Below are positions 42,792-52,318 of a DNA stretch of 64,000 nucleotides, one piece after another; within the stretch, counting starts at the first letter, position 1, and each line of letters starts with the position of its first letter. The DNA is from Anaerolineales bacterium (GTDB lineage: Bacteria > Chloroflexota > Anaerolineae > Anaerolineales > Villigracilaceae). The notes under the pieces were generated by a model that worked only from the letters and a program-made list of their open reading frames with translations, did no database searches and was not told the origin of the DNA. The position numbers were made by a program, and so were the translations under genes. Location: NCBI GenBank assembly GCA_030583885.1, contig CP129480.1:1426001-1490000 (forward strand), written 5' to 3'.

Positions 42792-45134
42792 TCATTCATA
42801 CAAAAACTTCTGCAACTCATCCACCGCCTGCAGCATCTTCTCCGCCCCGCCGAATAACTGGTAAATCTCGTAGGTCGAGCCATAGCGGTCAAACGGCGAG
42901 ACTTGCAACACGCGCGGCAACTGGTCAAACTCGCCAACCCCATAATCCGCATACTTCTCCAGCAGGGTTTCCAAAATCTCCCTTGCCGCGGGCGTAAACG
43001 TATTAAAGAAATTAGCCTTCTTCTGGCGCAACATCTCAGCCCGTTCACGGCGCGTTACCAGCGGAGCGTTATATGCCACATGCAACAGCAAATCGAGTGC
43101 ATCAGCATCTTCCTGATGCACGACATGCGCAAGGTGGTCAGGGTCAATGCCGCGGGCGCGTAATTGGTTCAAAATCTCTATCCGTTGTTCCGCCTTCGAC
43201 CAACTCTGCTTCAAATGCTCTGCTGTCAAATTCAAGCGGCGGATATTCTCAGTTACATAATCCGTGAATTGAACCGTCTTGAGTACATTCCCTTCAGGGT
43301 CAAGTTCAAAGGCCTGCTCGCCCGCGATGTAGACCTGCACATTATCGAGATAATACTTGCGCGGCAGTTCGCCAAGACGCATTTGAATTTCTCGAACAGC
43401 CTCTTCTTCCTTATTCTCGACCTCAGGCTCCAGTGTCCCTTCTTCGCTATCTTCGATCTTTGTCTCATTGCCGTCTTTGTCAATCTCGGATTTCATCACC
43501 CGCACAGGGTCGCCGTCAAAGGCAGGGTCATAGAACAACTGCGTCGCACCCACATAGTCAATGATCGTGAACCAGAATTTGTTATGCTCTTCCGAAACCC
43601 GCGTCCCGCGCCCAATAATTTGCTTGAAATCAATCATCGAATTGATTGGCTTGAACAAAACAATATTGCGACAGGTGGGAGCATCCACACCCGTGGTCAA
43701 CATCTGCGACGTGGTGAGAATAACAGGCACTTCCTTCTCAGGGTCCTGAAAGTTATCCAAATGTCCGCGACCGACTGCCTGTTCGTCGCTTACCACCCGC
43801 GCAACATAATGCACGTGAATTTTCGACAAGTCGGCATTCAAGTTGTTCAACGCCTTGCGCATGTCCAATGCGTGTTCCTGGTCAACACAGAAGACAATCG
43901 TTTTATCAAAGCGATTGGTTCGTTTGAGATATTCCGTCAAATGCCTTGCGACAACTTCTGTGCGGGAAAGCAAAGATATAAGTCGCTCAAAATCTTTTGT
44001 CCCGTACAAATCAGGTGGGATTTCACGCCCAAAGCGATCCAACACGCCGGGGTCAATCTGAAGTCCGCTCGCATCCACATCGGGGATGACACGATACACC
44101 CGATAGGGAGCAAGAAAGCCATCGTCAATGCCTTGTTTCAGGCTATACGTGTATATCGGGTCGCCGAAATAATTATACGTATCTACGTTATCATCTCGCT
44201 TGGGCGTGGCAGTCATGCCAATTTGCGTTGCCGAGTCGAAGTAATCCAAAATCTTGCGCCAACTGCCTTCTTCGTTGGCAGAGCCCCGATGACACTCGTC
44301 CACAATGATCAAATCAAAGAAGTCCTTGGGATACTGTTCGTAAAGATTGTTGCCCGTAATGGGGTTTGCCAAAGCCTGATATAACGAAAAGTAAACTTCG
44401 CGGCTCTTGGTTGCCCTGCCTTTTATCTTGTGCAACGCCTGTCCCATTGGGGAGAAAGTATGGTCTTTGGCCTGGTCTATCAAGACATTGCGGTCTGCCA
44501 GATATAAAATGCGTTTCCTGCGCTTCGATTTCCACAACCGCCAGACGATTTGAAACGCAACAAAGGTCTTGCCTGTTCCTGTTGCCATTGTGAGCAGAAT
44601 GCGGTTTTGCCCCTCCAGAACGGCATTTACAGTCTTGTTAATGGCAACCTGCTGGTAGTAACGCGGCGACTTCCCGCCCACTTCTTCCCAATATTGAGAC
44701 AATGCATCAGTCTCATCTTTTTCATCTTCAAACTTGAAGGTACCTTTGAGTCTTCCCCATAATTCATCAGGCGACGGAAACGAGTCCAAATCACGTTCCA
44801 TCCCCGTAATAAAATCATGTTCTACAATTCCCTTGCCATTGCTTGAATACGCAAATTTCAGCCCCATCATTTCTGCATATTGAATGGCTTGCTGTAAACC
44901 TTTGGCGGGGTGGGCGTATTCCGCTTTCGCTTCCACAACCGCGATGGGAATATTTTGCCGAATGAACAAGGTGTAATCAGGGCGCAAGCCTTCCTTGCGT
45001 GTGTGCCTGTCACCGATGGGCACGATACGCCCGGGCGTCAACACCATCTGCTCGGAGATGTATTCATCCTCCCAACCAGATGTATGTAATTTGGGGACAA
45101 TATACGTTCTACAGGTATCGGCTTCTGTTGGCAT
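42792..45134 (-). CDS. hsdR: Type I restriction enzyme subunit HsdR
   Basis: 780 residues from ATG 45134, chosen since MPTEADTCRTYIVPKL is where the family starts; the open frame runs further upstream without similarity. Nuclease domain LRPDYTLFIRQNIPIAVVEAK (PD...ExK), helicase motif I MATGTGKTFVAF, motif II VDECHRGS, motif III MTATPKR, motif VI region IIGRGTRVSEEHN. C-terminal helical domain contacts HsdM. It supplies ATP-driven DNA translocation and cleavage. Confidence 0.94.
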   Translation of the reverse strand: MPTEADTCRTYIVPKLHTSGWEDEYISEQMVLTPGRIVPIGDRHTRKEGLRPDYTLFIRQNIPIAVVEAKAEYAHPAKGLQQAIQYAEMMGLKFAYSSNGKGIVEHDFITGMERDLDSFPSPDELWGRLKGTFKFEDEKDETDALSQYWEEVGGKSPRYYQQVAINKTVNAVLEGQNRILLTMATGTGKTFVAFQIVWRLWKSKRRKRILYLADRNVLIDQAKDHTFSPMGQALHKIKGRATKSREVYFSLYQALANPITGNNLYEQYPKDFFDLIIVDECHRGSANEEGSWRKILDYFDSATQIGMTATPKRDDNVDTYNYFGDPIYTYSLKQGIDDGFLAPYRVYRVIPDVDASGLQIDPGVLDRFGREIPPDLYGTKDFERLISLLSRTEVVARHLTEYLKRTNRFDKTIVFCVDQEHALDMRKALNNLNADLSKIHVHYVARVVSDEQAVGRGHLDNFQDPEKEVPVILTTSQMLTTGVDAPTCRNIVLFKPINSMIDFKQIIGRGTRVSEEHNKFWFTIIDYVGATQLFYDPAFDGDPVRVMKSEIDKDGNETKIEDSEEGTLEPEVENKEEEAVREIQMRLGELPRKYYLDNVQVYIAGEQAFELDPEGNVLKTVQFTDYVTENIRRLNLTAEHLKQSWSKAEQRIEILNQLRARGIDPDHLAHVVHQEDADALDLLLHVAYNAPLVTRRERAEMLRQKKANFFNTFTPAAREILETLLEKYADYGVGEFDQLPRVLQVSPFDRYGSTYEIYQLFGGAEKMLQAVDELQKFLYE

Positions 45135-45532
45135 GGGGCAACCCCATTTAATTTCTCCAAGTATACCCGACCTGCTTTTCATGGCTTGGCCTGTTTCAGC
45201 TGCCTGAGCCTTCTTTCCTTGGATGGGCCGCTCCCAAGGCTGAATGTGCGCCCTGCAAATCAAATTTTGCCAGAGTGACAAACCGATTTTTGCATCCTGC
45301 GAACGAGAGGTGACATCCGCCGCATACCCCCACCGCTGGCGGTAGCCCTTACGAAGCATCTACGAAGGAAGTACGAAGGATGTGCATAGGATGTACGAAG
45401 GCAGGTTTCCCCGTGTGTATGGAAGCACCCCCCATATCTTGCCCTGGGTGCAGGATGCTTCGCGGCCCTGTCCCGCCTCCCGCAGGATATAATTGCGGAC
45501 AGGGCAATGCTCGATTTCATTTGAGGATAAGA
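45135..45532. promoter_or_regulatory. Divergent intergenic region hsdR / DMT transporter
   Basis: 398 bp. It includes short direct repeats (TACGAAGGAAGTACGAAGGATG and TACGAAGGCAGG near 45361-45405; core word TACGAAGG three times) and a GAGGA ribosome site for the transporter. Promoters for both directions must lie here; I cannot mark -35/-10 boxes with confidence. Confidence 0.4.
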
Positions 45533-46570
45533 ATGCAGAAAAAAGCGGTTTTGTTTGGACTATTTGCCGGACTATCGTTTGGAATAGCAACTCCTGTAAG
45601 CAAATTACTTTTGGATTCTTTAAGCGGTTATATGTTGGCGGGGTTGTTGTATTTCGGCGCGGCGCTGGTGTTCCTGCCGTATATGGTCAAAAATTTCAGG
45701 GCGGATTTTCGCCCGGCTTTGCTGAAAAATAATGGTCTGAAATTACTGGGAATAATCACGTTCGGCGGTATATTGGGTCCCCTGTTTTTATTGGCTGGCT
45801 TAAATAACGCAAATTCAACATCGGTTTCCATCTGGTTGAATTTCGAACTTGTAGCCACTGCGCTGTTGGGTGTGCTGTTTTTTAAGGAACATTTATCAAG
45901 ATACGCGCTGTTGGGTGTTTTGTTTACCATATTGTCGGGGATACTCATCTCCCTTAATGAAGATGTGACCGGTTTGAAGGCGGGAATATTTGTCATGATT
46001 GCCTGTATTTTTTGGGGATTGGATAATCATTTGACTGCTACCGTGGATGGCATCTCGTCGCAGGCAACGACGTTCATTAAGGGGTTGGTGGGCGGCACGG
46101 TCAATGTTGTCCTTGCCGTTGTGTTTTCCAACCCGTCAGATTTGCTGCAGAGCCAGGCGGCGCTGGCGGTTCTTCTGGGAATGGTATCGTACGGCATTAG
46201 TATTGTTCTTTATGTTTCAGCCTCACAGATCATAGGGGCAACGCGCGGACAGATATTGTTTAGCGCTTCGCCGCTTTGGGGGATCACTGGAGCTGCTATA
46301 TTTCTGGCAGAACCAGTAAATTGGACAACCTTAGCGTCGTTTGTTTTGTTATCCATAGGTGTTGTTTTTTCAAATGTCAGGGGGCATACTCATGCTCATT
46401 CCCACATGGTGATTCAACACATTCATCTCCATACGCACACGGACGGCCATCATTTTCATGAGCATGGAAATCCAGCCAAAGAAGCGTCGCATATCCATAT
46501 TCATTCGCATGGGAAACTGCATCATGGTCATGATCATTTTCCTGATTTGCAGCACAGGCATGACCACTAA
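45533..46570 (+). CDS. DMT (EamA) superfamily transporter with His-rich tail
   Basis: 345 residues from ATG 45533. About ten helices in two EamA halves (GLFAGLSFGIATPVSKLLLD; GIFVMIACIFWGLDNHLTAT). The last 65 residues are very rich in His (HTHAHSHMVIQHIHLHTH, HIHIHSHGKLHHGHDH), which points to binding of a divalent metal such as zinc, nickel or cobalt. Export of a metal or metal-bound compound is inferred. Confidence 0.85.
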   Translation: MQKKAVLFGLFAGLSFGIATPVSKLLLDSLSGYMLAGLLYFGAALVFLPYMVKNFRADFRPALLKNNGLKLLGIITFGGILGPLFLLAGLNNANSTSVSIWLNFELVATALLGVLFFKEHLSRYALLGVLFTILSGILISLNEDVTGLKAGIFVMIACIFWGLDNHLTATVDGISSQATTFIKGLVGGTVNVVLAVVFSNPSDLLQSQAALAVLLGMVSYGISIVLYVSASQIIGATRGQILFSASPLWGITGAAIFLAEPVNWTTLASFVLLSIGVVFSNVRGHTHAHSHMVIQHIHLHTHTDGHHFHEHGNPAKEASHIHIHSHGKLHHGHDHFPDLQHRHDH

Positions 46571-46693
46571 AAGGGGATGCCTGCGGGCGTGTGGCAGCCG
46601 CTTGCAAGTTTTTTTGCCCGGTGCGCCGGGCTTTAAGTCCGAACCTCAGAAATGCGAATTGCGCTTTGTGAATTACGATATAATCCCCCCACA

Positions 46694-47800
46694 ATGACCG
46701 AAGGCACACTGCTCAACGACCGTTATCAACTGCTGGAAAGGCTCGGCTCCGGGGGCATGGCGGAGGTCTACCGCGCGCGCGACGTGGTGCTCGACCGCTA
46801 CGTTGCCATCAAGGTCCTGCGCGAGGATTATTCGGACAACGAGGGGTTTCAGAGCCAGTTTCGCCTGGAGGCGCGCGCCGCCGCCAACCTTTCGCACCCG
46901 AACATCGTCACCGTGCATGATTTCGGTTTTGCCGATCACCTGCTCTACATCGTCATGGAATATATCCCCGGCAAGGACTTGAAACAACTTATCCGCGAAC
47001 GCGGACGCTTCACCGTGCAGGACGGAATTCCGCTGCTCACACAGGCCTGCGCGGGTATCGGGTATGCCCATCGCGCCGGACTCGTCCACTGTGATGTCAA
47101 GCCGCATAACATGCTGGTTGCCCCGGACGGCCGCCTCAAAGTGACCGACTTTGGCATTGCGCGCGCCCTCGCCACCATCGCCCCCACAGAGCGCACGGAT
47201 GTTGTCTGGGGATCGCCGCTTTACTTTGCTCCCGAACAGGCCGCAGGGGAAGCGCCCACGCCCGCCTCGGATGTCTATTCGCTTGGCGTTGTGCTGTATG
47301 AAGTGCTGAGCGGCACGCCGCCCTTCACCGCCTCCTCCGCCGATGAACTTGCGCGTTTGCACATTTCCGCGCGCCCCGTTCCCATCCGCGAATATATCCC
47401 GGACATCCCCTCCACGCTCGAAGAGATCATCATGAAGGTGATTTCCAAGGAACCCTCCGCGCGGTATCGCACCGCCGATCAGCTCGGGCGCGTCCTGTTG
47501 AAATTTGGAACCCAGCCCGACCCAAAACCGGCGCCGCTCTCCACCTCCCCGTCTGTGATCACATTGAATCCTGAAGTTGCCGGGCGGCTTGCGCCTCAAC
47601 CTGCACCCGTGCAGGATTTTCCTCCCCAACAGACGCCTCATCCCCAACCCGCGCCTGCTTTTGCTGCGGAGAGCGAGTCCCCCGCCGAGGACATCGACTG
47701 GGTCTCCGTCGGCCTTGGCTTGCTTGCCGTGCTGGCGGTCGGCGGACTGATCCCATTCTGGTTGATGATCTACCTGACCTACAATCCCCCGGTTCGGTGA
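46694..47800 (+). CDS. PknB-type Ser/Thr protein kinase, membrane-anchored
   Basis: 368 residues. Kinase domain 10-270: glycine loop LGSGGMAEVYRA, VAIKVL (Lys), the catalytic loop VHCDVKPHNML (HCD where most kinases have HRD), DFGIARAL (DFG), APEQ. Then a Pro-rich linker and one membrane helix near the C-terminus (VGLGLLAVLAVGGLIPFWLM) with only a few residues outside. The Arg-to-Cys change is typical of 'non-RD' kinases, which often are not activated by loop phosphorylation. No PASTA repeats. Confidence 0.92.
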   Translation: MTEGTLLNDRYQLLERLGSGGMAEVYRARDVVLDRYVAIKVLREDYSDNEGFQSQFRLEARAAANLSHPNIVTVHDFGFADHLLYIVMEYIPGKDLKQLIRERGRFTVQDGIPLLTQACAGIGYAHRAGLVHCDVKPHNMLVAPDGRLKVTDFGIARALATIAPTERTDVVWGSPLYFAPEQAAGEAPTPASDVYSLGVVLYEVLSGTPPFTASSADELARLHISARPVPIREYIPDIPSTLEEIIMKVISKEPSARYRTADQLGRVLLKFGTQPDPKPAPLSTSPSVITLNPEVAGRLAPQPAPVQDFPPQQTPHPQPAPAFAAESESPAEDIDWVSVGLGLLAVLAVGGLIPFWLMIYLTYNPPVR

Positions 47801-47865
47801 CCTCCCTGCGACGCCGCACCCATATCCGGGCATATATTCGCGGCGTTGTTTTTCGAACCCATCCT

Positions 47866-48531
47866 ATGAATCAATTCATCCTCGCCCCCTCCATCATTGC
47901 CTCGGACTTCACCCGCCTTGCCGAAGAGGTTCGCGCCTGCGAATCTGCCGGCGCAGACTGGCTCCATGTGGATGTGATGGACGGGCACTTTGTGCCGACC
48001 ATCACCGTCGGTCCGCTCTTTATGGAAGCCTGCAAACGCGCATCCAAACTTCCATTGGACGTGCATCTGATGATCTCGGAGCCCGAAAAACATCTTGAAG
48101 AGTTTGCAAAAGCGGGGGCGGGGAATATCACCGTCCACGTTGAGACCTGTCCCGATCTGGGCAGCGTTGTAAAAAGGATCAAGTCACTTGGCTGTACGGC
48201 GGGCATCACGTTACACCCGGCCACACCCGCCTCGGCATTGGATGCGGCGCTTCCATTGGCTGACCTGGTCCTGGTCATGAGCGTGAACCCCGGCTACTCG
48301 GGTCAAACATTCATGCCCGCGATGATCGGCAAGGTGGAGGAAATTCGGAACAAACTGAACGCGCTTCGTTCCAACGCGCATCTCGAAGTGGATGGGGGTA
48401 TCAATATGGAAACCCTGCCATGGATGAAAAACGCCGGTGCAAACGCATTCGTGGCTGGCAGTGCCGTATTCAAACACCCGCGCGGAGCCGCGGCAGGGGT
48501 GCGGATTTTAAGAGAGATTGCATCTTCATAA
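47866..48531 (+). CDS. rpe: Ribulose-phosphate 3-epimerase
   Basis: 221 residues, TIM barrel. LAPSIIASDFTRL, DWLHVDVMDGHFVPTITVGP (metal His and catalytic Asp), LDVHLMISEPE, MSVNPGYSGQTFMP, LEVDGGI (second catalytic Asp). It interconverts ribulose 5-phosphate and xylulose 5-phosphate in the pentose phosphate pathway. Confidence 0.95.
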   Translation: MNQFILAPSIIASDFTRLAEEVRACESAGADWLHVDVMDGHFVPTITVGPLFMEACKRASKLPLDVHLMISEPEKHLEEFAKAGAGNITVHVETCPDLGSVVKRIKSLGCTAGITLHPATPASALDAALPLADLVLVMSVNPGYSGQTFMPAMIGKVEEIRNKLNALRSNAHLEVDGGINMETLPWMKNAGANAFVAGSAVFKHPRGAAAGVRILREIASS

Positions 48532-48592
48532 TCTGTGCTCCCTTCCCCTTTTGGGGCAGGGTTGGGGATGGGACTTGACATTAAAACAAAAA

Positions 48593-48615
48593 TCACGGCG
48601 CGAAATGCGCCGTGA
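48593..48615. terminator. Bidirectional hairpin between rpe and rpmB
   Basis: TCACGGCGC, loop, GCGCCGTGA. On the - strand it is followed by TTTTTG, suiting rpmB. Confidence 0.85.
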
Positions 48616-48641
48616 CCCTTGATGCGAATGGAGGAACGAAC

Positions 48642-48827
48642 CTATGTCGCAGATTTGCCGAGCGTCTTGATGCACTTGGCGCACAGCGTTTTCCTGACCA
48701 TACGACCCTTTTCCATCACGGAGACCTTTTGCAAGTTGGGTTTGAACTTGCGGTTGGTGGCGTGCTGGGAGAAGGAACGGTTATGTCCGAAGGTGGTTGC
48801 CTTGCCGCAGTGATTGCACTTAGCCAT
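48642..48827 (-). CDS. rpmB: 50S ribosomal protein L28
   Basis: 61 residues. CNHCGKATTFGHNRSFSQHATNRKFKPNLQKV is the L28 signature, and the first CxxC plus CAKC near the end form a zinc ribbon (zinc-binding version). Confidence 0.95.
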   Translation of the reverse strand: MAKCNHCGKATTFGHNRSFSQHATNRKFKPNLQKVSVMEKGRMVRKTLCAKCIKTLGKSAT

Positions 48828-49014
48828 TTGAAGAGATTCCTTTCCGTACAATGATTCCAGACCAATTGCCCCTTTTTGAGGGCAGGGCATTTTACCATAC
48901 AACGCAACCAACTTCAAGTTAAGCTGTTAAAATAGGAACAGGAAAACACAAACCAGGTCTGGGAGCTTGTACGGAGGGTGGCAGCCTTCCGAGACCTTAA
49001 AGGATGAGGAACCC

Positions 49015-49371
49015 ATGGGCGAAGAAACTACATCTTTGGGCGGGATCCATATCTCGCCGAATGCGGTGGCGACGATTGCGTATCGTGCCACTCTCGAATC
49101 GTACGGCGTGGTTGGGCTTGCGCCGAAAAACCTTGCAGACGGGATTGTTTCGCAGATCACACGCGAGCCTTCCCGCGGCATATCCGTCCATTACAAGGAC
49201 GGCGAGATCCATATTGATCTTAACATTATCGTCGAATACGGCACGCGCATCACCTCGGTTGCCGAGAGTGTGGCGAATACCGTGCGCTTCCATGTGGAAA
49301 AGGCGCTGGGCTTGCGGATCAATTCAGTCAATGTGCATATCGCGGGTCTGCGCATCAGCGACACGGATTAG
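49015..49371 (+). CDS. Asp23/Gls24 family protein
   Basis: 118 residues from ATG 49015 (GAGGA upstream). GGIHISPNAVATIAYRATLE, VHYKDGEIHIDLNIIVEYG and VRFHVEKALGLRINSVNVHI are typical. Proteins of this family lie beside FakA in many Gram-positive-type genomes and bind lipids or envelope components. FakA-like gene follows after 14 bases. Confidence 0.9.
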   Translation: MGEETTSLGGIHISPNAVATIAYRATLESYGVVGLAPKNLADGIVSQITREPSRGISVHYKDGEIHIDLNIIVEYGTRITSVAESVANTVRFHVEKALGLRINSVNVHIAGLRISDTD

Positions 49372-49385
49372 GAGACCAGCGACTC

Positions 49386-51047
49386 ATGGCTATTGATACC
49401 GCACGTGTCGAAAAACTTCGCAGGCGGCCCATTGACGGGCCTGCCATGAAACGTCTCATGGACGCAGGCTTGACCTGGCTCCGCACCAACCAGCAAATCG
49501 TCAACTCTTTGAATGTGTTCCCCGTCCCCGACGGCGACACCGGCACGAACATGACCCTGACCCTGCAATCGGCGTGGAATGAAATAAAGGATCTGGGCAC
49601 GCGCAATCTTGGTGAGATGGCGGCGGCGGTTTCCAAGGGTGCCTTGATGGGTGCGCGCGGGAATTCAGGTGTGATCACCAGTCAGATCCTGCGCGGTTTT
49701 TCGCGCGGCGTGCATGAGAAGGCCGTGCTCGATAAGGAAACATTCGTCAAAGCGCTGGGCGAGGCGCGCGACACGGCGTACAAGGGCGTTGTCCGCCCGG
49801 TGGAGGGGACGATCCTGACTGTCATTAAGGAAATTGCTCTTGCAACAGAAGCAGCCCTCGGGTCCGCAAAGGATCCGATCGAAATCCTGGAGATTGCGGT
49901 CAGGGCGGCGGATGAAGCGGTCAAGAAGACCCCCGATCTGCTCCCGGTCTTAAAACAGGCGGGTGTGGTGGATTCGGGTGGGAAGGGCCTGTTCTTTATC
50001 CTGGAAGGCATGCTGCGGCACGTGTACGGCGAGTCGCTGGAAACGCCGACGATGAGCGTACAGCCGATGTCTGCGATGAATTTGCAGGGCGCGCTGGAGG
50101 AAGTGGAGGAGGGACAGGATTACGAAGTGGTGGTGGACTTCGTGCCGACCGGCGAACTGGATTTGGGGTCGTTCTACGGAAAACTCGAGGAGATGGGCAC
50201 ATCCATTCAGGTGGGCGAAGGCGAGGGGATGTATCGCATGCACATCCATGTGCCGACGGAAAATCGTTATACGCCGATCGACTACATCATGGGCATTGGC
50301 ACGGTGACGAAGGTGGCCATCGAAAACCTGCTGGCGCAGATGGATGACATCCAAAAAAGCGCGCAGATCAAATTTACGCCCGTCGAGCCTGGCAATATTG
50401 CGGTGGTGGTCGTTTCACCGGGACAGGGCTTAAGCAAGATCTTTGCCAGCCTGGGGGTTGCGGCGGTGGTGGCTGGCGGGCAGACGATGAACCCGTCTAC
50501 GCAGGATATTTTGGCGGCGTTCGAAAACCTGCCGACCGACAAGGTGATCATTCTGCCGAATAATAAAAATATCATCATGGCGGCGAACCAGGCAAAGGAA
50601 GTGACCGTGAAGAACGTGCAGGTCGTTCCGACCCGCACCGTCCCGCAGGGACTTGCCGCGATGTTGTCCTACATGCCGGATGGGGATGTGGAGGATACCG
50701 CAAAAAAGATGAACCGCGCCATGAGCGCTGTCAAGACCGGCGAGATCACCGTCGCCACCCGCTCGGTGGAAATTGACGGTGTGACGGTTAAAGATGGCCA
50801 GGTCATTGCGTTGTTGGACGGTAAACTGGTTGTCTCGGCCGAGTCGGTCGAGCAGGGCGTGATGGACCTGCTCGAAAAAGCGGAAGCCGCCGGGCATGAG
50901 ATCGTCACACTGTTCTATGGCGAAGGCATGACCCACGCGGAAGCCAATCATGTTGCGGATGATATCCGCGAGAAATATCCCATGCTCGAAGTGGAATTGC
51001 AGGAGGGTGGACAGCCGCACTATCAGTTCATTATTTCGATTGAGTAA
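49386..51047 (+). CDS. fakA: FakA-like fatty acid kinase (DAK2 domain)
   Basis: 553 residues. DhaL/DAK2 ATP domain at the N-terminus: NSLNVFPVPDGDTGTNMTLT (Asp ligands for Mg-ATP), MGARGNSGVITSQILRGF; middle and C-terminal domains with ILPNNKNIIMAANQA and TLFYGEGMTHAEA. FakA phosphorylates fatty acids bound to a DegV-type FakB; a DegV gene lies 1.7 kb downstream at 52761, consistent with that partnership. Confidence 0.9.
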   Translation: MAIDTARVEKLRRRPIDGPAMKRLMDAGLTWLRTNQQIVNSLNVFPVPDGDTGTNMTLTLQSAWNEIKDLGTRNLGEMAAAVSKGALMGARGNSGVITSQILRGFSRGVHEKAVLDKETFVKALGEARDTAYKGVVRPVEGTILTVIKEIALATEAALGSAKDPIEILEIAVRAADEAVKKTPDLLPVLKQAGVVDSGGKGLFFILEGMLRHVYGESLETPTMSVQPMSAMNLQGALEEVEEGQDYEVVVDFVPTGELDLGSFYGKLEEMGTSIQVGEGEGMYRMHIHVPTENRYTPIDYIMGIGTVTKVAIENLLAQMDDIQKSAQIKFTPVEPGNIAVVVVSPGQGLSKIFASLGVAAVVAGGQTMNPSTQDILAAFENLPTDKVIILPNNKNIIMAANQAKEVTVKNVQVVPTRTVPQGLAAMLSYMPDGDVEDTAKKMNRAMSAVKTGEITVATRSVEIDGVTVKDGQVIALLDGKLVVSAESVEQGVMDLLEKAEAAGHEIVTLFYGEGMTHAEANHVADDIREKYPMLEVELQEGGQPHYQFIISIE

Positions 51048-51052
51048 TCCAT

Positions 51053-51192
51053 GTCATTGAGAGGAATGGCACGGAGTGCCGCGACGACGTGTGCCACGCA
51101 GTGGTAGGCAATCCAGCCGCCAGGAGCAGCTTGCTTCGTGCCTGGTTTCGATATGGACTTCGTCCTGCTCAACCGACGGCACTCACAACGAC
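51053..51192. repeat. Dispersed inverted-repeat element after fakA
   Basis: Left end GTCATTGAGAGG, right end CTCACAACGAC (complement GTCGTTGTGAG), 140 bp. Internal palindromic words (CACGGAGTGCCG). Relative of the elements at 1014 and 61805. Confidence 0.6.
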
Positions 51193-51203
51193 ATGGATGA
51201 ATC

Positions 51204-51233
51204 AAAAACGGGCGCACATTGCGCCCGTTTTTT
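51204..51233. terminator. Bidirectional terminator, fakA / HAAS gene
   Basis: AAAACGGGCGC, loop ACATT, GCGCCCGTTTTTT. Confidence 0.9.
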
Positions 51234-51255
51234 CGCCAGCCAGCTGGCTCCATAT

Positions 51256-52281
51256 TTACTCGCCTGTGGAACCCCTCTGCGTGATCAACTTGTAGATGCT
51301 CTTCACGATCTCGATCAGCGTGCCGAAGATGGCCAGTCCGAGCACGATGCGGATGCCGTTCTGCGCAAGCTCGCCGAGTTTTTGAGCCGCATCTGCTTCG
51401 AAGATACCAGTGGCCTGCAGGGTTTCTGCGTTGACTGCCAGAATGGAGGGACCTGTAAAGAGGAAGTAGAGGATCACAGCCTGGAAGATCTTGATGCCGA
51501 TGGAGACCAGCCGGGTGGGGAGGTTCCAGCGTCCGGTGCGGATCAGCATGCCATTGAGGATGATCTCCGCCACCCAGCCGGCGTTGATCCATGGAAGCCA
51601 GCGGAAGAACGCATCCGTCAGGGCGGGGATGAGGGTGACGTTCTCGTCAACAATGAGGGGGATGACAAGCCACTGCGGGTTGAAGTTGAAGATGCTGATC
51701 GCGATGAAGGTGAACACGATCGCAAAGATCGGCTCCCAGATCTTCACTTCGTCCGATTCGGGTTCCTTCTTCAGGGAGGCGGGATCCCATTCCTTTTCCT
51801 CATCCATCTTGAATTCGGAGGCGGGTACATATCGTTCGAGGATGGCGAAGACCAGCACGATGTGTCCGAATGCGACGATGGCGGCGGAGACGATGCCTGT
51901 CAACCCATCCCAAATTGCCTTCACGAACTCCGGCCCTGCCATGGAGGGTGCGATGGCGGCAACTTTGATGCCCGTCAGCACCAGCAGGACGATGGTCACA
52001 ACGCTGATGACGATCTTCAGCACCGTCACAAAGAATGGGAACAGGCGCGGTCCGATCAAATAGGGATGCGGGTTATACGTCTGCGCGACGGTTTGTGGCG
52101 CGCCGTATTCCTTGAGCAGTTCGATCTCCATCGCCTCATCGGCGGGCCGCCCCGCTTTTTGGGCGCGGTCTTCGAGCATATCCTCCAGCGTCGAGCGCAA
52201 TTCGTTTTCCATATCCTTGCGTCCCTTCACCAGCGGCAGGTTTTTGCCGACTTCGGTCACGTAACGATCTATTAATTTCAT
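51256..52281 (-). CDS. HAAS-domain membrane protein
   Basis: 341 residues. The N-terminal cytosolic part (YVTEVGKNLPLVKGRKDMEN ... LEDMLEDRAQ ... LKEYGAPQTVAQTY) is the HAAS (DUF1700-like) signalling domain; about six membrane helices follow. HAAS proteins are commonly linked to PadR regulators, and the padR gene is directly upstream on the same strand. Confidence 0.83.
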   Translation of the reverse strand: MKLIDRYVTEVGKNLPLVKGRKDMENELRSTLEDMLEDRAQKAGRPADEAMEIELLKEYGAPQTVAQTYNPHPYLIGPRLFPFFVTVLKIVISVVTIVLLVLTGIKVAAIAPSMAGPEFVKAIWDGLTGIVSAAIVAFGHIVLVFAILERYVPASEFKMDEEKEWDPASLKKEPESDEVKIWEPIFAIVFTFIAISIFNFNPQWLVIPLIVDENVTLIPALTDAFFRWLPWINAGWVAEIILNGMLIRTGRWNLPTRLVSIGIKIFQAVILYFLFTGPSILAVNAETLQATGIFEADAAQKLGELAQNGIRIVLGLAIFGTLIEIVKSIYKLITQRGSTGE

Positions 52282-52318
52282 TTCATTCTCCTTTTGTTCT
52301 TACGCCAGCATCTTGTTC

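Noticed and set aside
43164..44384. Long + strand open frame (406 codons) opposite hsdR
   Set aside because: It mirrors a gene with full helicase and nuclease motifs on the other strand, and its own peptide has no recognisable domain.
45361..45405. TACGAAGG direct repeats as an operator for hsdR or the DMT gene
   Set aside because: Imperfect and unevenly spaced; no regulator nearby and no match to a known site.
46673..47833. Long - strand open frame opposite the Ser/Thr kinase
   Set aside because: The + strand frame carries all kinase motifs; the - strand peptide is Gly/Arg-rich noise.
48959..49014. Possible small RNA or leader before the Asp23 gene
   Set aside because: Only a short GC-rich leader with a ribosome site; no conserved structure recognised.
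51076..52275. Long + strand open frame opposite the HAAS gene
   Set aside because: Low-complexity Asp/Glu/Gly peptide typical of an antisense shadow; the - strand frame has a real domain, ribosome site and PadR partner.
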